A stretch of DNA of 64,000 nt from assembly GCA_963590415.1 (NCBI GenBank), contig CAVAPB010000001.1, positions 62,001-126,000 on the forward strand. Reading direction: 5' to 3'. Origin of the DNA: Fimenecus sp963590415 (GTDB lineage: Bacteria > Bacillota > Clostridia > Oscillospirales > Acutalibacteraceae). Shown here in pieces: positions 52,420 through 60,075 of the stretch (positions within the stretch are counted from its first letter, which is position 1; each line of letters starts with the position of its first letter). The notes beneath the pieces are model-generated. The model was not told the DNA's origin. It saw only the letters and a list, made by a program, of their open reading frames with translations, and made no database searches. Position numbers and translations under genes: made by a program.

Positions 52420-53271
52420 TCACATAATTGCGGACAGGATAAGCAGCTCCTCGCATTGCTTGTAAAGCTCGGGGAAGTCGGTTGCGTTCCTTTCCGAAAC
52501 GGAGAAGTCAAAAGCCGGAGCGGAGAAGCTTTTGCAAAACCAGCCGCCGAAGCTGCCGTAAGCTTTTTGCGGCTTTATGCGTTTTATCGGCAGGTCGCTC
52601 ACACTTTTGAAAACCTGAGTCATCATAGCGCAGTCGGACGAGCTTTTGGGGCTTTGGCAGGATATGTATTTGCCCGAGCAGGAAAGCGTTACGACATATT
52701 TTGGCTTCAGAGTGCGGCACAGGGAGATAACTGCCTTTGTTTCGGGCTCGCTCGCCTCGGACGGACCTTTATAACCCGATACGGACGGCTTTTCGGCGGC
52801 GCTTTCGGCTTCTGAAAATCTGTACGGGAAATTAAGACTTATATCCACTCCCCTTGCGTTTGAGGCCCAGCTTTCGCAGTTGCCGTCGGCGGCTTTTCGG
52901 ACAAGTCCGATGTAGCAGCATGCGTTTTCCCCGTTGGAGCGTGAAATCTCCAGACCGTCGGGGTTTGTAAGCGGCACAACGACGATTTTTTGGTCACGGA
53001 GAATACTCCTGATTTTAATTGCGGAGATTTTCAAATCATTTTTGTAAGCGATACAAAGCCGTTCGAAAAATGTCAGCAGAATTTTGGCGGACATTCCGCT
53101 TGTGTCGGAAAAGTCGGACAGAAAAAGCACGCAGTTTTTTCCGTCGCCGATGCCGAGTGAGCGTATATTGCGTTTGCACCAGCTTTTGCCGGGGGTATCG
53201 ACCGTTACAAAATCAAAGCCGTTTTTGATTTTGGCGGTATATTCTTCCGCATTGTTATAAGTAAAGCACAT
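52420..53271 (-). CDS. M14 carboxypeptidase-like protein lacking zinc ligands (pseudoenzyme)
   Basis: The 283-residue protein keeps the M14 (zinc carboxypeptidase/gamma-D-glutamyl-diamino-acid peptidase) framework: LTNPDGLEISR (residues 101-111), ASNARGVDISLNFPYRF (136-152) and YKGPSEASEPET (167-178). The catalytic positions are changed. Where HGxE is expected it reads SDFSD (52-56), the second His region reads TLSCSGKY (195-202), and the FTIEVG glutamate strand reads FDFSVSE (244-250). No signal peptide is evident. It ends one base from the murD stop on the opposite strand. Probably a binding protein for muropeptide-like ligands rather than an active peptidase. Confidence 0.75.
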   Translation of the reverse strand: MCFTYNNAEEYTAKIKNGFDFVTVDTPGKSWCKRNIRSLGIGDGKNCVLFLSDFSDTSGMSAKILLTFFERLCIAYKNDLKISAIKIRSILRDQKIVVVPLTNPDGLEISRSNGENACCYIGLVRKAADGNCESWASNARGVDISLNFPYRFSEAESAAEKPSVSGYKGPSEASEPETKAVISLCRTLKPKYVVTLSCSGKYISCQSPKSSSDCAMMTQVFKSVSDLPIKRIKPQKAYGSFGGWFCKSFSAPAFDFSVSERNATDFPELYKQCEELLILSAIM

Positions 53272-53339
53272 AATATCAACAACCTTCGTTTTCTATGGTG
53301 TTTGATATTAAGATATATTCCGAAAGAAGTGAATTTATT

Positions 53340-53885
53340 ATGGATATGACCGAAAAACCCGTAAATCGGGAATACATGTTCAAGGGCAGAATTATAAACC
53401 TGCGTGTTGACGACGCACTTTTGCCCGACGGTACTGTCGCAAAAAGAGAGGTTGTCGAGCACCCGGGCGGAGTCTGTGTTGCGGCGCTGACGGAAAACAA
53501 CGAGCTGTTGTTTGTCGAGCAGTTCAGATACCCTTATTCCGAGGTTGTTTTAGAGCTCCCCGCAGGCAAGCTTGAATACGGCGAGGACCCGTTTGAAGCG
53601 GGAAAGCGTGAGCTTCGCGAGGAGACGGGAGCGGTCGCCGAAGAATATGAGAGTCTGGGCAAATTATATCCCACTCCGGGATATTGCGGAGAGATAATCC
53701 ATATGTATTTTGCAAAGAATTTGACTTTCACTTCGCAGGACCTTGACAGCGACGAGTTCCTTGAGGTGCGGAAAATTCCGCTTAAAGAAGCGTTCGAAAT
53801 GGTTATAAACAATGAGATTGCGGACTCGAAAACGCAGGTCGGCATTATGAAAGTTTACTATAAGATATATGGGGAACAGAAATGA
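53340..53885 (+). CDS. Nudix hydrolase, ADP-ribose pyrophosphatase type
   Basis: The 181-residue protein has a complete Nudix box, GKLEYGEDPFEAG followed by KRELREETGAV (about residues 77-100), and the YPTPGYCGEI loop with the proline typical of ADP-ribose pyrophosphatases (NudF/YqkG). It hydrolyses ADP-ribose and similar sugar nucleotides to AMP and sugar phosphate. ATG 53340 is preferred; the longer frame from 53295 has no Shine-Dalgarno and would run into the divergent M14-like promoter region. It overlaps maf by 4 bases (ATGA). Confidence 0.9.
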   Translation: MDMTEKPVNREYMFKGRIINLRVDDALLPDGTVAKREVVEHPGGVCVAALTENNELLFVEQFRYPYSEVVLELPAGKLEYGEDPFEAGKRELREETGAVAEEYESLGKLYPTPGYCGEIIHMYFAKNLTFTSQDLDSDEFLEVRKIPLKEAFEMVINNEIADSKTQVGIMKVYYKIYGEQK

Positions 53886-54439
53886 AGATTATACTTGCCT
53901 CGGGTTCGCCAAGGCGCAGAGAAATAATGAAAAATGCGGGATATGATTTTGAAGTGAAAACTTCAAGTGCAGACGAAACCCTGCCACGGGAAATGGTGGC
54001 GGACGAAGCGGTCAAATATCTTGCCGAAATAAAGGGAGACGCCGTAAAAACAGACCGAAACACGCTTGTTGTGTCGGCTGATACGGTTGTGGCGCTCGAC
54101 GGTGAAATCCTCGGCAAGCCGAAGAATGACAACGACGCATTTTCAATGCTGTCCGCACTTTCGGGCAGGTCGCATACGGTTTTGACGGGCGTGTGCGTAA
54201 GGCTCGGCGAAAAAAAGACGGTATTTTGCGAAAAGACCGAGGTTAAGTTCTATCCTCTCGGCGAGGACGAAATCAAAGCCTATATCGCAACGGGCGAACC
54301 GTCTGACAAGGCAGGAGCGTACGGCATACAGGGCAAGGGAGCGTTGCTTGTCGAAAAAATCAACGGAGATTATCTCAATGTTGTGGGGCTTCCCATGGCA
54401 AGGCTTGACAGAGTTCTGAGAGAATATATAAAGCAGTGA
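53882..54439 (+). CDS. maf: Maf family nucleotide pyrophosphatase
   Basis: Maf hydrolyses dTTP, UTP and modified nucleotides and inhibits septum formation when overproduced. The 185-residue protein starts IILASGSPRRREIM, the hallmark loop, and has VSADTVVALDG (catalytic Asp around 66), and the C-terminal GAYGIQGKGALLVEKINGDYLNVVGLP, a family block. ATGA overlap with the Nudix gene means the two housecleaning enzymes are co-translated. A terminator follows. Confidence 0.95.
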   Translation: MKIILASGSPRRREIMKNAGYDFEVKTSSADETLPREMVADEAVKYLAEIKGDAVKTDRNTLVVSADTVVALDGEILGKPKNDNDAFSMLSALSGRSHTVLTGVCVRLGEKKTVFCEKTEVKFYPLGEDEIKAYIATGEPSDKAGAYGIQGKGALLVEKINGDYLNVVGLPMARLDRVLREYIKQ

Positions 54440-54455
54440 ATATATAAAAAGAAAA

Positions 54456-54505
54456 CAAACCGATTTTATTTTGGCGGACATTCGCCTTGATAAAATCGGT
54501 TTTGC
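54456..54505 (+). terminator. Terminator after maf
   Basis: AAACCGATTTTAT/ATAAAATCGGTTT stem with an inner GGCG/CGCC hairpin, then TTTGCTTT. Confidence 0.85.
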
Positions 54506-54553
54506 TTTACTTGTTGAAATTTGACGTTGAGATTTTTTGTTATGTTTTATGTA

Positions 54554-54582
54554 TTGACATTATTTGGGAAATACATTATTAT
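54554..54582 (+). promoter_or_regulatory. Promoter of the small secreted protein
   Basis: TTGACA (54554-54559), 17 bases, TATTAT (54577-54582). About 90 bases of leader follow, containing AGCTGTGCAAATG...GCACAGC pairing. Confidence 0.75.
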
Positions 54583-54677
54583 GAAATCAAGATAAAGCGA
54601 GAACTTTATCGGGTTTCGGAATTTTATGCAGCTGTGCAAATGTAAACGCACAGCAGACAGCGTAAAGGGGAGTGTAT

Positions 54678-55115
54678 ATGAAAAAGAAAGTTTTGATTTG
54701 CTGCTTGGTTGTTTTGGCGGTTGGCGTTGTTGCGTTTGCGTGCGCTTCTAAGGCTAATCCTCTCTATACGGCGGCGGTAAGCTCTCCCGTCAATATTGAG
54801 ACGGCGGAAAACGGCGGTTCGTATTGCGCCGATGTGATGTTCGGGTACAATGAGCACAAGCTTTTGCACACATCGTCCGAAAGGAAAAGGAAGACAGAGC
54901 AGTACGAAACGATTCAGGCGGATCTTAACGAATTCCGCAAAGAGGTTGCCGGTTTCCAAAAGCCGTATATGATTGACGCCGACTGTAAAAATGCCGACGG
55001 AAATACCGTTATCACATTCAGCGGCACGGTAACGGACCCGAACAGCGGCGAAGCGGTTCCGTTTGAGAGAATTTATCAATACGATTTTATACTCACGGAT
55101 AAAATCAACAAATAA
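54678..55115 (+). CDS. Small exported hypothetical protein
   Basis: The 145-residue protein has a Lys-Lys-Lys start and a hydrophobic N-terminal segment (VLICCLVVLAVGVVAFAC) that is a signal peptide or anchor; Cys22 in FACAS could be lipidated though the box is weak. The mature part is soluble, with ERKRKTEQYETIQADLNEF and a beta-rich end (NTVITFSGTVTDPNSG). The family is not recognised. ATG 54678 follows GGGGAG; the GTG at 54672 lies too close. It has its own promoter and terminator. Confidence 0.65.
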   Translation: MKKKVLICCLVVLAVGVVAFACASKANPLYTAAVSSPVNIETAENGGSYCADVMFGYNEHKLLHTSSERKRKTEQYETIQADLNEFRKEVAGFQKPYMIDADCKNADGNTVITFSGTVTDPNSGEAVPFERIYQYDFILTDKINK

Positions 55116-55127
55116 ACAAATTTAATG

Positions 55128-55170
55128 AATTATCCCCTTTCCGATGTGATGTCGGGAGGGGATAATTTTT
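55128..55170 (+). terminator. Terminator after the small exported protein
   Basis: AATTATCCCCT/AGGGGATAATT stem with an inner CCGA/TCGG, then TTTTTT. Confidence 0.88.
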
Positions 55171-55224
55171 TGCCTGTACACAGCCTTTAACGCCTTTTCA
55201 AAGGATAAACGGAATGTCAGAGAG

Positions 55225-55248
55225 GTCGGATTGCCGCCGACTTTTTTT
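55225..55248 (+). terminator. Short hairpin with T-run ahead of the Mor-family gene
   Basis: GTCGG/CCGAC with a 7-base loop, then seven T. It lies in a 249-base gap and may be a second terminator or an attenuator. Confidence 0.5.
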
Positions 55249-55364
55249 ATTCGCGAAATTTACAAGACCTATTATGAGCGAACGGAAGTTTACAAGGAAT
55301 TGTTCCTATGAACTGTCGCTCTATACAAATCCGAAAGGATAAATCATAATAGGAGGCAGTAAAA

Positions 55365-55658
55365 ATGAAAGAGGCATGTATGGGTATGAATCCCAAAGAC
55401 ATTGAAAGCGAATACCTGAACGGGGTGTATAACGAAATTGCAAACACGCTCGGCATTGAGGCGGCTGTAACGCTGTATTCGATATACCGCGGTCAGCAGA
55501 TTACCTTTCCGGTAAACCTTTTCACGAGCGAATTTATCGCGTCAAGAATTGTTGCGGAATATGACGGCAAAAATATCCGTCAGCTTGCGACAAAGTACGG
55601 ATACAGCGAAAAGTGGATAAGGAAAATGATTAAGGAGCACGGCGGCAGGGAGAAATAA
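55365..55658 (+). CDS. Mor-family transcription activator-like protein
   Basis: The 97-residue protein fits the Mor/C activator family known from phage Mu. Residues 20-50 (YNEIANTLGIEAAVTLYSIYRGQQITFP) match the dimerisation region, and the HTH is at 68-92 (YDGKNIRQLATKYGYSEKWIRKMIKE), given here as family blocks. Chromosomal copies in Firmicutes are often not in prophages. No phage gene is seen nearby. AGGAGG precedes the ATG. It lies 88 bases before the zinc-ribbon gene and may regulate it. Confidence 0.8.
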   Translation: MKEACMGMNPKDIESEYLNGVYNEIANTLGIEAAVTLYSIYRGQQITFPVNLFTSEFIASRIVAEYDGKNIRQLATKYGYSEKWIRKMIKEHGGREK

Positions 55659-55667
55659 CGGTACATA

Positions 55668-55697
55668 TGTCGGGGGAAGCGAAAAACTTCCTCCGAC
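55668..55697 (+). promoter_or_regulatory. Hairpin between the Mor-family and zinc-ribbon genes
   Basis: GTCGGGGGAAG/CTTCCTCCGAC, 11 bp with one G-T, no T-run. It could be an RNA processing or stability element. Confidence 0.45.
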
Positions 55698-55746
55698 GGG
55701 GATATAAGCGGTAACGCTTAAATATAAAAACAAAGGAGAAGGATTT

Positions 55747-56958
55747 ATGAAATGTGTTAATTGCGGCACGGAATACGAGGGCGAATTTTGCCCGAAATGC
55801 GGAAAAATAGCCGAAACGCAACCCTCGTCAACATCAATGTGGGGGCAAAATTCCGCTTCACAACAGCAAAACAAAATGCCGCCTTTTGAGGCAAACACGG
55901 TAAAACGCAAAAAATCCGGAAAGTCCAAAAAACCGATTTATAAAAGATGGTGGTTTTATGTGATTGTCGGAATTGCTTTGATTGCTGTTTTGGGCTCGGT
56001 TTTCGGCGGGGATAAGCCGGTAAAAATCAAATGGGATGAAATGGTCTTGGGCGAACAGCTGCCCGAACCGCCCGCAACCAAAGGCGAAATTCACGAAAAC
56101 TCTGCCGACAGACTTTGGGTTGACATTAAAAATATATCCGACAAACAGTATGCGGACTATGTTGACGCCTGCAAGGAAATGGAGTTTACGGTTGACTGCG
56201 TATCAAATTCATCGGCGTACAGTGCATATAATGCCGACGGCTATAAATTGAGTCTGAGCCATTACGGCGACAAGAGCGATTTGAGTATAAAATTGGAAAA
56301 ACCGATGGAAATGTCGGAGATAAGCTGGCCCGACAGCAAAGCGGGAAATCAATTGCCCGCACCCGAATCGACAATCGGAAAATTTGCTCATGAATATGAC
56401 GACAATTTTTTTGTTTATATCGGGAACACAAGCAAAACGGACTATAATGATTATATAAAGGCTTGTTCGGATATGGGCTTCACGGTTAATTATAATAAGG
56501 GCGATAATTATTATTACGCCGATAACGGCGAGGGTTGGCATATTTCGCTTAAATATGAGGGCAATAATATTATGAGTATCGATATTGACGCTCCGAGTAA
56601 CAAATCAGCCGAAAGCACGGCGGCTGTTTCAGAAACCGAAAAAGCAAGCGAGGCAAAGACGGAGGAAATAAAATCCGATGATACCGAGCTCGTTGACGGA
56701 ATGCACAAGGATTTCAAAAAGGCAATGGACAGCTACGAGGCGTTTATGAATGAATATGTTGAGTTTATAAAAAAGTATCAAAACAATCCGAGTGATGCTC
56801 AACTGATAGCAGATTACGCAAAATACATGAGTAAATATGCCGATTTGTGCGATAAATTCGATAAATGGGAAAGCGAAGATTTGAACGATACGGAGCGTGC
56901 ATACTACATTGATGTTCAGGCAAGGGTCAGCAAGAAACTTCTTGAGATAGCAAACTGA
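55747..56958 (+). CDS. Zinc-ribbon membrane protein with C-terminal DUF6591
   Basis: The 403-residue protein begins with a zinc ribbon (CVNCGTEYEGEFCPKCG, residues 3-19), a Ser/Gln-rich basic linker and one transmembrane helix (about 77-96: WFYVIVGIALIAVLGSVFG). The outside part has two copies of an about 95-residue repeat (each starting W-x-LPEP or WPDS...LPAP and ending DIDAPS or KLEKP), a Ser/Glu/Thr-rich linker, and a helical DUF6591 end (DGMHKDFKKAMDSYEAFMNEY...). Function is unknown. AAAGGAG precedes the ATG. Confidence 0.75.
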   Translation: MKCVNCGTEYEGEFCPKCGKIAETQPSSTSMWGQNSASQQQNKMPPFEANTVKRKKSGKSKKPIYKRWWFYVIVGIALIAVLGSVFGGDKPVKIKWDEMVLGEQLPEPPATKGEIHENSADRLWVDIKNISDKQYADYVDACKEMEFTVDCVSNSSAYSAYNADGYKLSLSHYGDKSDLSIKLEKPMEMSEISWPDSKAGNQLPAPESTIGKFAHEYDDNFFVYIGNTSKTDYNDYIKACSDMGFTVNYNKGDNYYYADNGEGWHISLKYEGNNIMSIDIDAPSNKSAESTAAVSETEKASEAKTEEIKSDDTELVDGMHKDFKKAMDSYEAFMNEYVEFIKKYQNNPSDAQLIADYAKYMSKYADLCDKFDKWESEDLNDTERAYYIDVQARVSKKLLEIAN

Positions 56959-56986
56959 TATATATGGTGATTATAATATAAAACAT

Positions 56987-57027
56987 AGAGGTCGATACTC
57001 AATGAAGGAATCGACCTCAGCTTTTTA
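56987..57027 (+). terminator. Terminator after the DUF6591 gene
   Basis: GAGGTCGA/TCGACCTC stem, 15-base loop, then AGCTTTTT. Confidence 0.85.
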
Positions 57028-57167
57028 ATGTCTGTTTGGTGTCATAAATGTATTGTGGCTATAAATCAATAAATACTTAATATTTCAAATTGTTGTTGTA
57101 TGATGAAAGCAGTTGTGATAAAATAAATTTGCAAAAACATTGTTTTTTGGATAGAGGGGGCGTTTGT

Positions 57168-58136
57168 ATGAAAAAATTAAATATTGATATTTCACAAAAA
57201 GCAACAGAAGCCAAGCAGAAAACTGCTAACATTATGAATAAGACCAAAAAATCACTGACACAAATTGTTGATCAAAATGATGACGGAAAGTTCAACAGGG
57301 AAGATGTTGCGAAGATTAAAAGCGCTATAAAAACAAGCGTTGATGAAAGAGTAAGAGAATTAGAATTGAAAAAGTTGCAACCGATTTTTCAGACGGATAT
57401 AGATGACGGGGATTTTTTGATTCATAAATTTATAAGAGTTGCGGACCGTGATAAAAAGAGAGCGGAAAGTGAAGTGTGCAAAGGCTCAATAGGATATTTT
57501 ACAGACAACAGCGATATTCGACTTTTGAATATATTCAGAGACAGTACCGAGTTTTTTGGACTTACTTTTTATCCTGATAACAGAAGCGAATTTTATTATG
57601 TTGATCCGAGTAACAGAGACAGATATATAGCGCTTGATGATTATTTTAATTATCTCAAAGTTGAGAGAATAAGCGAATTGCAAAGAATTGCACAAGATCT
57701 TGGGGCAAGACATTTCAGAGTTACTTTTGTTGAGGAAAAATCATCATATACTGATAAAACGGTTAAGGCAAGCGGTAAGGCTACAAGTTATGCTACAGCA
57801 GAATTTTCCGGTAACAGCAGTGATGAAAAGTATTCCAAAATCGAAATAGCGGCGGAAAATGATTTTCCGGGAAAAGAACCGATAAAACCCACGCTGAGAT
57901 ATTTGCTGAGAGATCCGAGTATTCAAAATTTAATTACTATGAGGTTGGACAAGGATTCGGCTTTGACTCATCAAAAACTCATGATTAAACTAAGCAATTC
58001 ATCGGGATTGAAAGAAAGTGATGCAATAAAAATTGACGCAATCTTAAAAGGAATGAAATTTATGGGAAATACGACTGTTCAAAGCGAAGCTAAAAATGAA
58101 GCAAGACGATACTTAGAGTACGAGATTGATTTTTAA
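57168..58136 (+). CDS. Hypothetical protein with one EF-hand-like loop
   Basis: The 322-residue protein lacks a signal peptide. The N-terminal 60 residues are helical and Lys-rich and contain DQNDDGKFNRED (residues 35-46), a near-canonical EF-hand calcium loop (D1, N3, D5, G6, D12). The middle is alpha/beta and the end is basic and helical. The family is not recognised. Codon use differs from the neighbours: AGA, ATA, AAA and TTG dominate, and the base composition is AT-richer, which suggests recent acquisition. ATG 57168 follows GAGGGGG; the frame open from 57090 has no Shine-Dalgarno. Confidence 0.6.
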   Translation: MKKLNIDISQKATEAKQKTANIMNKTKKSLTQIVDQNDDGKFNREDVAKIKSAIKTSVDERVRELELKKLQPIFQTDIDDGDFLIHKFIRVADRDKKRAESEVCKGSIGYFTDNSDIRLLNIFRDSTEFFGLTFYPDNRSEFYYVDPSNRDRYIALDDYFNYLKVERISELQRIAQDLGARHFRVTFVEEKSSYTDKTVKASGKATSYATAEFSGNSSDEKYSKIEIAAENDFPGKEPIKPTLRYLLRDPSIQNLITMRLDKDSALTHQKLMIKLSNSSGLKESDAIKIDAILKGMKFMGNTTVQSEAKNEARRYLEYEIDF

Positions 58137-58149
58137 TATTGTTAAACAA

Positions 58150-58186
58150 AAAGCAAGCCGAGAGTTGATACTCTCGGCTTTTGCTT
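58150..58186. terminator. Bidirectional terminator
   Basis: AAGCCGAGAG/CTCTCGGCTT with a 6-base loop; TTTTGCTT follows on the plus strand and GCTTTTTGTTT on the minus strand. Confidence 0.85.
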
Positions 58187-59147
58187 ATCCGTTCACAACA
58201 TTTATCGGGTTGCCGTCAAAGAAGGATTTAACATTGTTTTTGAGTATTTGCATAAGTCGTTCTCTGGTTTCGTATGCCGCCCAGGCGATATGCGGCGTGA
58301 TATTGCAATTTTTTGCGCTCAAAAGCGGATTGTCGGCTTTCGGCGGCTCGGTCGAGAGGACATCAACGCCTGCGCCTGCGATTTTGCCCGAATTGAGTGC
58401 GTCGGCAAGAGCCTGTTCGTCAACCGCTCCGCCCCTTGCGGTGTTGATTAAAAGCGCCGTCGGCTTCATTTTCGAGAGAAAGTCGGCGCTTATTATTTTC
58501 TCCGTCTTTTCCGTGAGCGGGCAATGCAGGGTTACAATATCCGATTTGCGGGCAAGTTCGTCAAGTGTTGACCAACTGAAGTTTTTCCTGCCCGACTGTT
58601 CGGTTTCGTGACCCGATACTGCCAGAATGTTCATTTTATACGCTTCGGCAATGTCGGCAACCGCCTGACCTATTTTCCCGAAGCCGATAATGCCTATCGT
58701 TTTGCCGCAGAGCTCGGTAAGCGGCGAAAGCTGATAGCAGAAGTCGGGGCAACGGCTCCAGCCTCCGCTTTTAACATCGTTTGAATGGACAGAAACGGCG
58801 TTGTAAAATTCGGTTATATGCGCGAAAACAAGCTGCGCTACAGCCTGTGTGGAATAGGACGGGATGTTTGACACGGGGATGTTGCGTTGCTTTAAGTATG
58901 CCGTATCGACAACATTGTAGCCCGTGGCAAGGACTGCGACGAATTTTAGGTTCGGCATTTTTTCAAGGTCGGCTTTTTCAAGCGGCGTTTTGTTGGTTAT
59001 AATTATATCGGCATTTTCACAACGCTTTAAGACAAGCCCTTTCGGTGTTCTCGGATATATTTCAAGCTCTCCGTATTCTTTGAGCCAATCCCACGAAAGG
59101 TCTCCGGGGTTTGTTGTTTCGGCGTCGAGGATGACGGTTTTCGGCAT
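58185..59147 (-). CDS. D-2-hydroxyacid dehydrogenase (glycerate dehydrogenase-like)
   Basis: The 320-residue NAD-dependent enzyme has the split substrate domain and the central Rossmann domain with GKTIGIIGFGKIGQAVAD (about residues 148-165), the active-site Arg in INTARGGAVDE (about 234-244), Glu in VDVLSTEPP and His in NITPHIAWA (about 285-293). The pattern is close to HprA/glycerate dehydrogenases, which reduce hydroxypyruvate, but other 2-oxoacids cannot be excluded. GGAGG precedes the ATG. It shares a bidirectional terminator with the EF-hand-like gene. Confidence 0.92.
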   Translation of the reverse strand: MPKTVILDAETTNPGDLSWDWLKEYGELEIYPRTPKGLVLKRCENADIIITNKTPLEKADLEKMPNLKFVAVLATGYNVVDTAYLKQRNIPVSNIPSYSTQAVAQLVFAHITEFYNAVSVHSNDVKSGGWSRCPDFCYQLSPLTELCGKTIGIIGFGKIGQAVADIAEAYKMNILAVSGHETEQSGRKNFSWSTLDELARKSDIVTLHCPLTEKTEKIISADFLSKMKPTALLINTARGGAVDEQALADALNSGKIAGAGVDVLSTEPPKADNPLLSAKNCNITPHIAWAAYETRERLMQILKNNVKSFFDGNPINVVNG

Positions 59148-59239
59148 AATTATTCCTCCGTGTAAGATAATATTGTCTGTATTGTACCATAATTCGGCGG
59201 CTTTGAAAACAAATGCGGGGGTAAAAACAGATAAATTGA

Positions 59240-59268
59240 TTGACCTTGAAGCGATTATGTTATAAAAT
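59240..59268 (+). promoter_or_regulatory. Promoter of the VTT-galK-M42 operon
   Basis: TTGACC (59240-59245), 17 bases, TAAAAT (59263-59268). Confidence 0.65.
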
Positions 59269-59305
59269 TATAATGATATTGTGTGCCGAAAACGAGGTGG
59301 AGCTG

Positions 59306-60070
59306 TTGGCGAAAAAAAGAATAAACCGAAGAGCTCTGCTCAACTTCTTAGGCTTTGCTCTTATCATAATAGCGGTGGCTCTGCTTGCGTTGACGGGGCT
59401 TATGCAGGTTCAGCAGTTCGCAGAGAAGTATGACGAGGTACTGAAAATACTTGCAGATTTTGAGGACGCGGTTGCGGCAATACAGATAAAGGGCTTTGTC
59501 GTTATAGCAATATTGCTCATCTATCTTGCAAAGGCTGTGATACCGATACCGATTTCTGCGGTTTGCGTTATAGCCGGTATGGTTTTCCCGACCTATGTTG
59601 CGGCGCTTATAAACATAGCCGGATTTATCATACTTCTTACGGTGAAGTATTTTTGGGGAAAGCACCTCGGCGGCGGATTTGTTCACAAAATTCTCAGTCG
59701 CTACGAAACCTTTGATGCAATTTTTCTGTCGGAGTTTTCGGAGAGAGGCGGATTGCTTGTTGCGCTGAGGCTTGTGCCGAATATACCGATAAACACCGTC
59801 AGTCAGGTGTACGGAGCGATGAATTACGACTTTTACAAGTATATTTTCTTTTCGCTTATAGGCTTTATGCCGAAGATAATTTCGTACAGTATGGTCGGAC
59901 GACATGTATACAACCCGTTTTCGCTTGCGTTTATGCTGCCGTTGGTTATTATTTTCACGATTTCAGGTCTTGCAACGCTTGGGATAAATGCATTTATCGA
60001 CCTTTATAACAATTCGTCAAAGACGAAATCGGAAAAATCAAAGGAAAACAAACAAAATTCGGAAGGATGA
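59306..60070 (+). CDS. TVP38/DedA-type VTT-domain membrane protein
   Basis: The 254-residue protein has about six hydrophobic segments and the VTT (SNARE-associated) pattern: AVIPIPISAVCVIAGMVFP with helix-breaking prolines, a reentrant region, FSERGGLLVALRLVPNIPINTVS (conserved Arg and Pro), and GAMNYDFYKYIFFSLIGFMPK, given here as family blocks. Such proteins are candidates for lipid flipping (DedA-superfamily). The start is TTG 59306, 5 bases after GAGGTGG; the frame from 59240 begins within the promoter. The C-terminal tail is Lys/Ser/Asn-rich. galK-like follows after 5 bases. Confidence 0.85.
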   Translation: MAKKRINRRALLNFLGFALIIIAVALLALTGLMQVQQFAEKYDEVLKILADFEDAVAAIQIKGFVVIAILLIYLAKAVIPIPISAVCVIAGMVFPTYVAALINIAGFIILLTVKYFWGKHLGGGFVHKILSRYETFDAIFLSEFSERGGLLVALRLVPNIPINTVSQVYGAMNYDFYKYIFFSLIGFMPKIISYSMVGRHVYNPFSLAFMLPLVIIFTISGLATLGINAFIDLYNNSSKTKSEKSKENKQNSEG

Positions 60071-60075
60071 GAGAA

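Noticed and set aside
55365..55658. Prophage remnant
   Set aside because: Only a Mor-family regulator is present. There is no integrase, capsid, tail or lysis gene in the surroundings.
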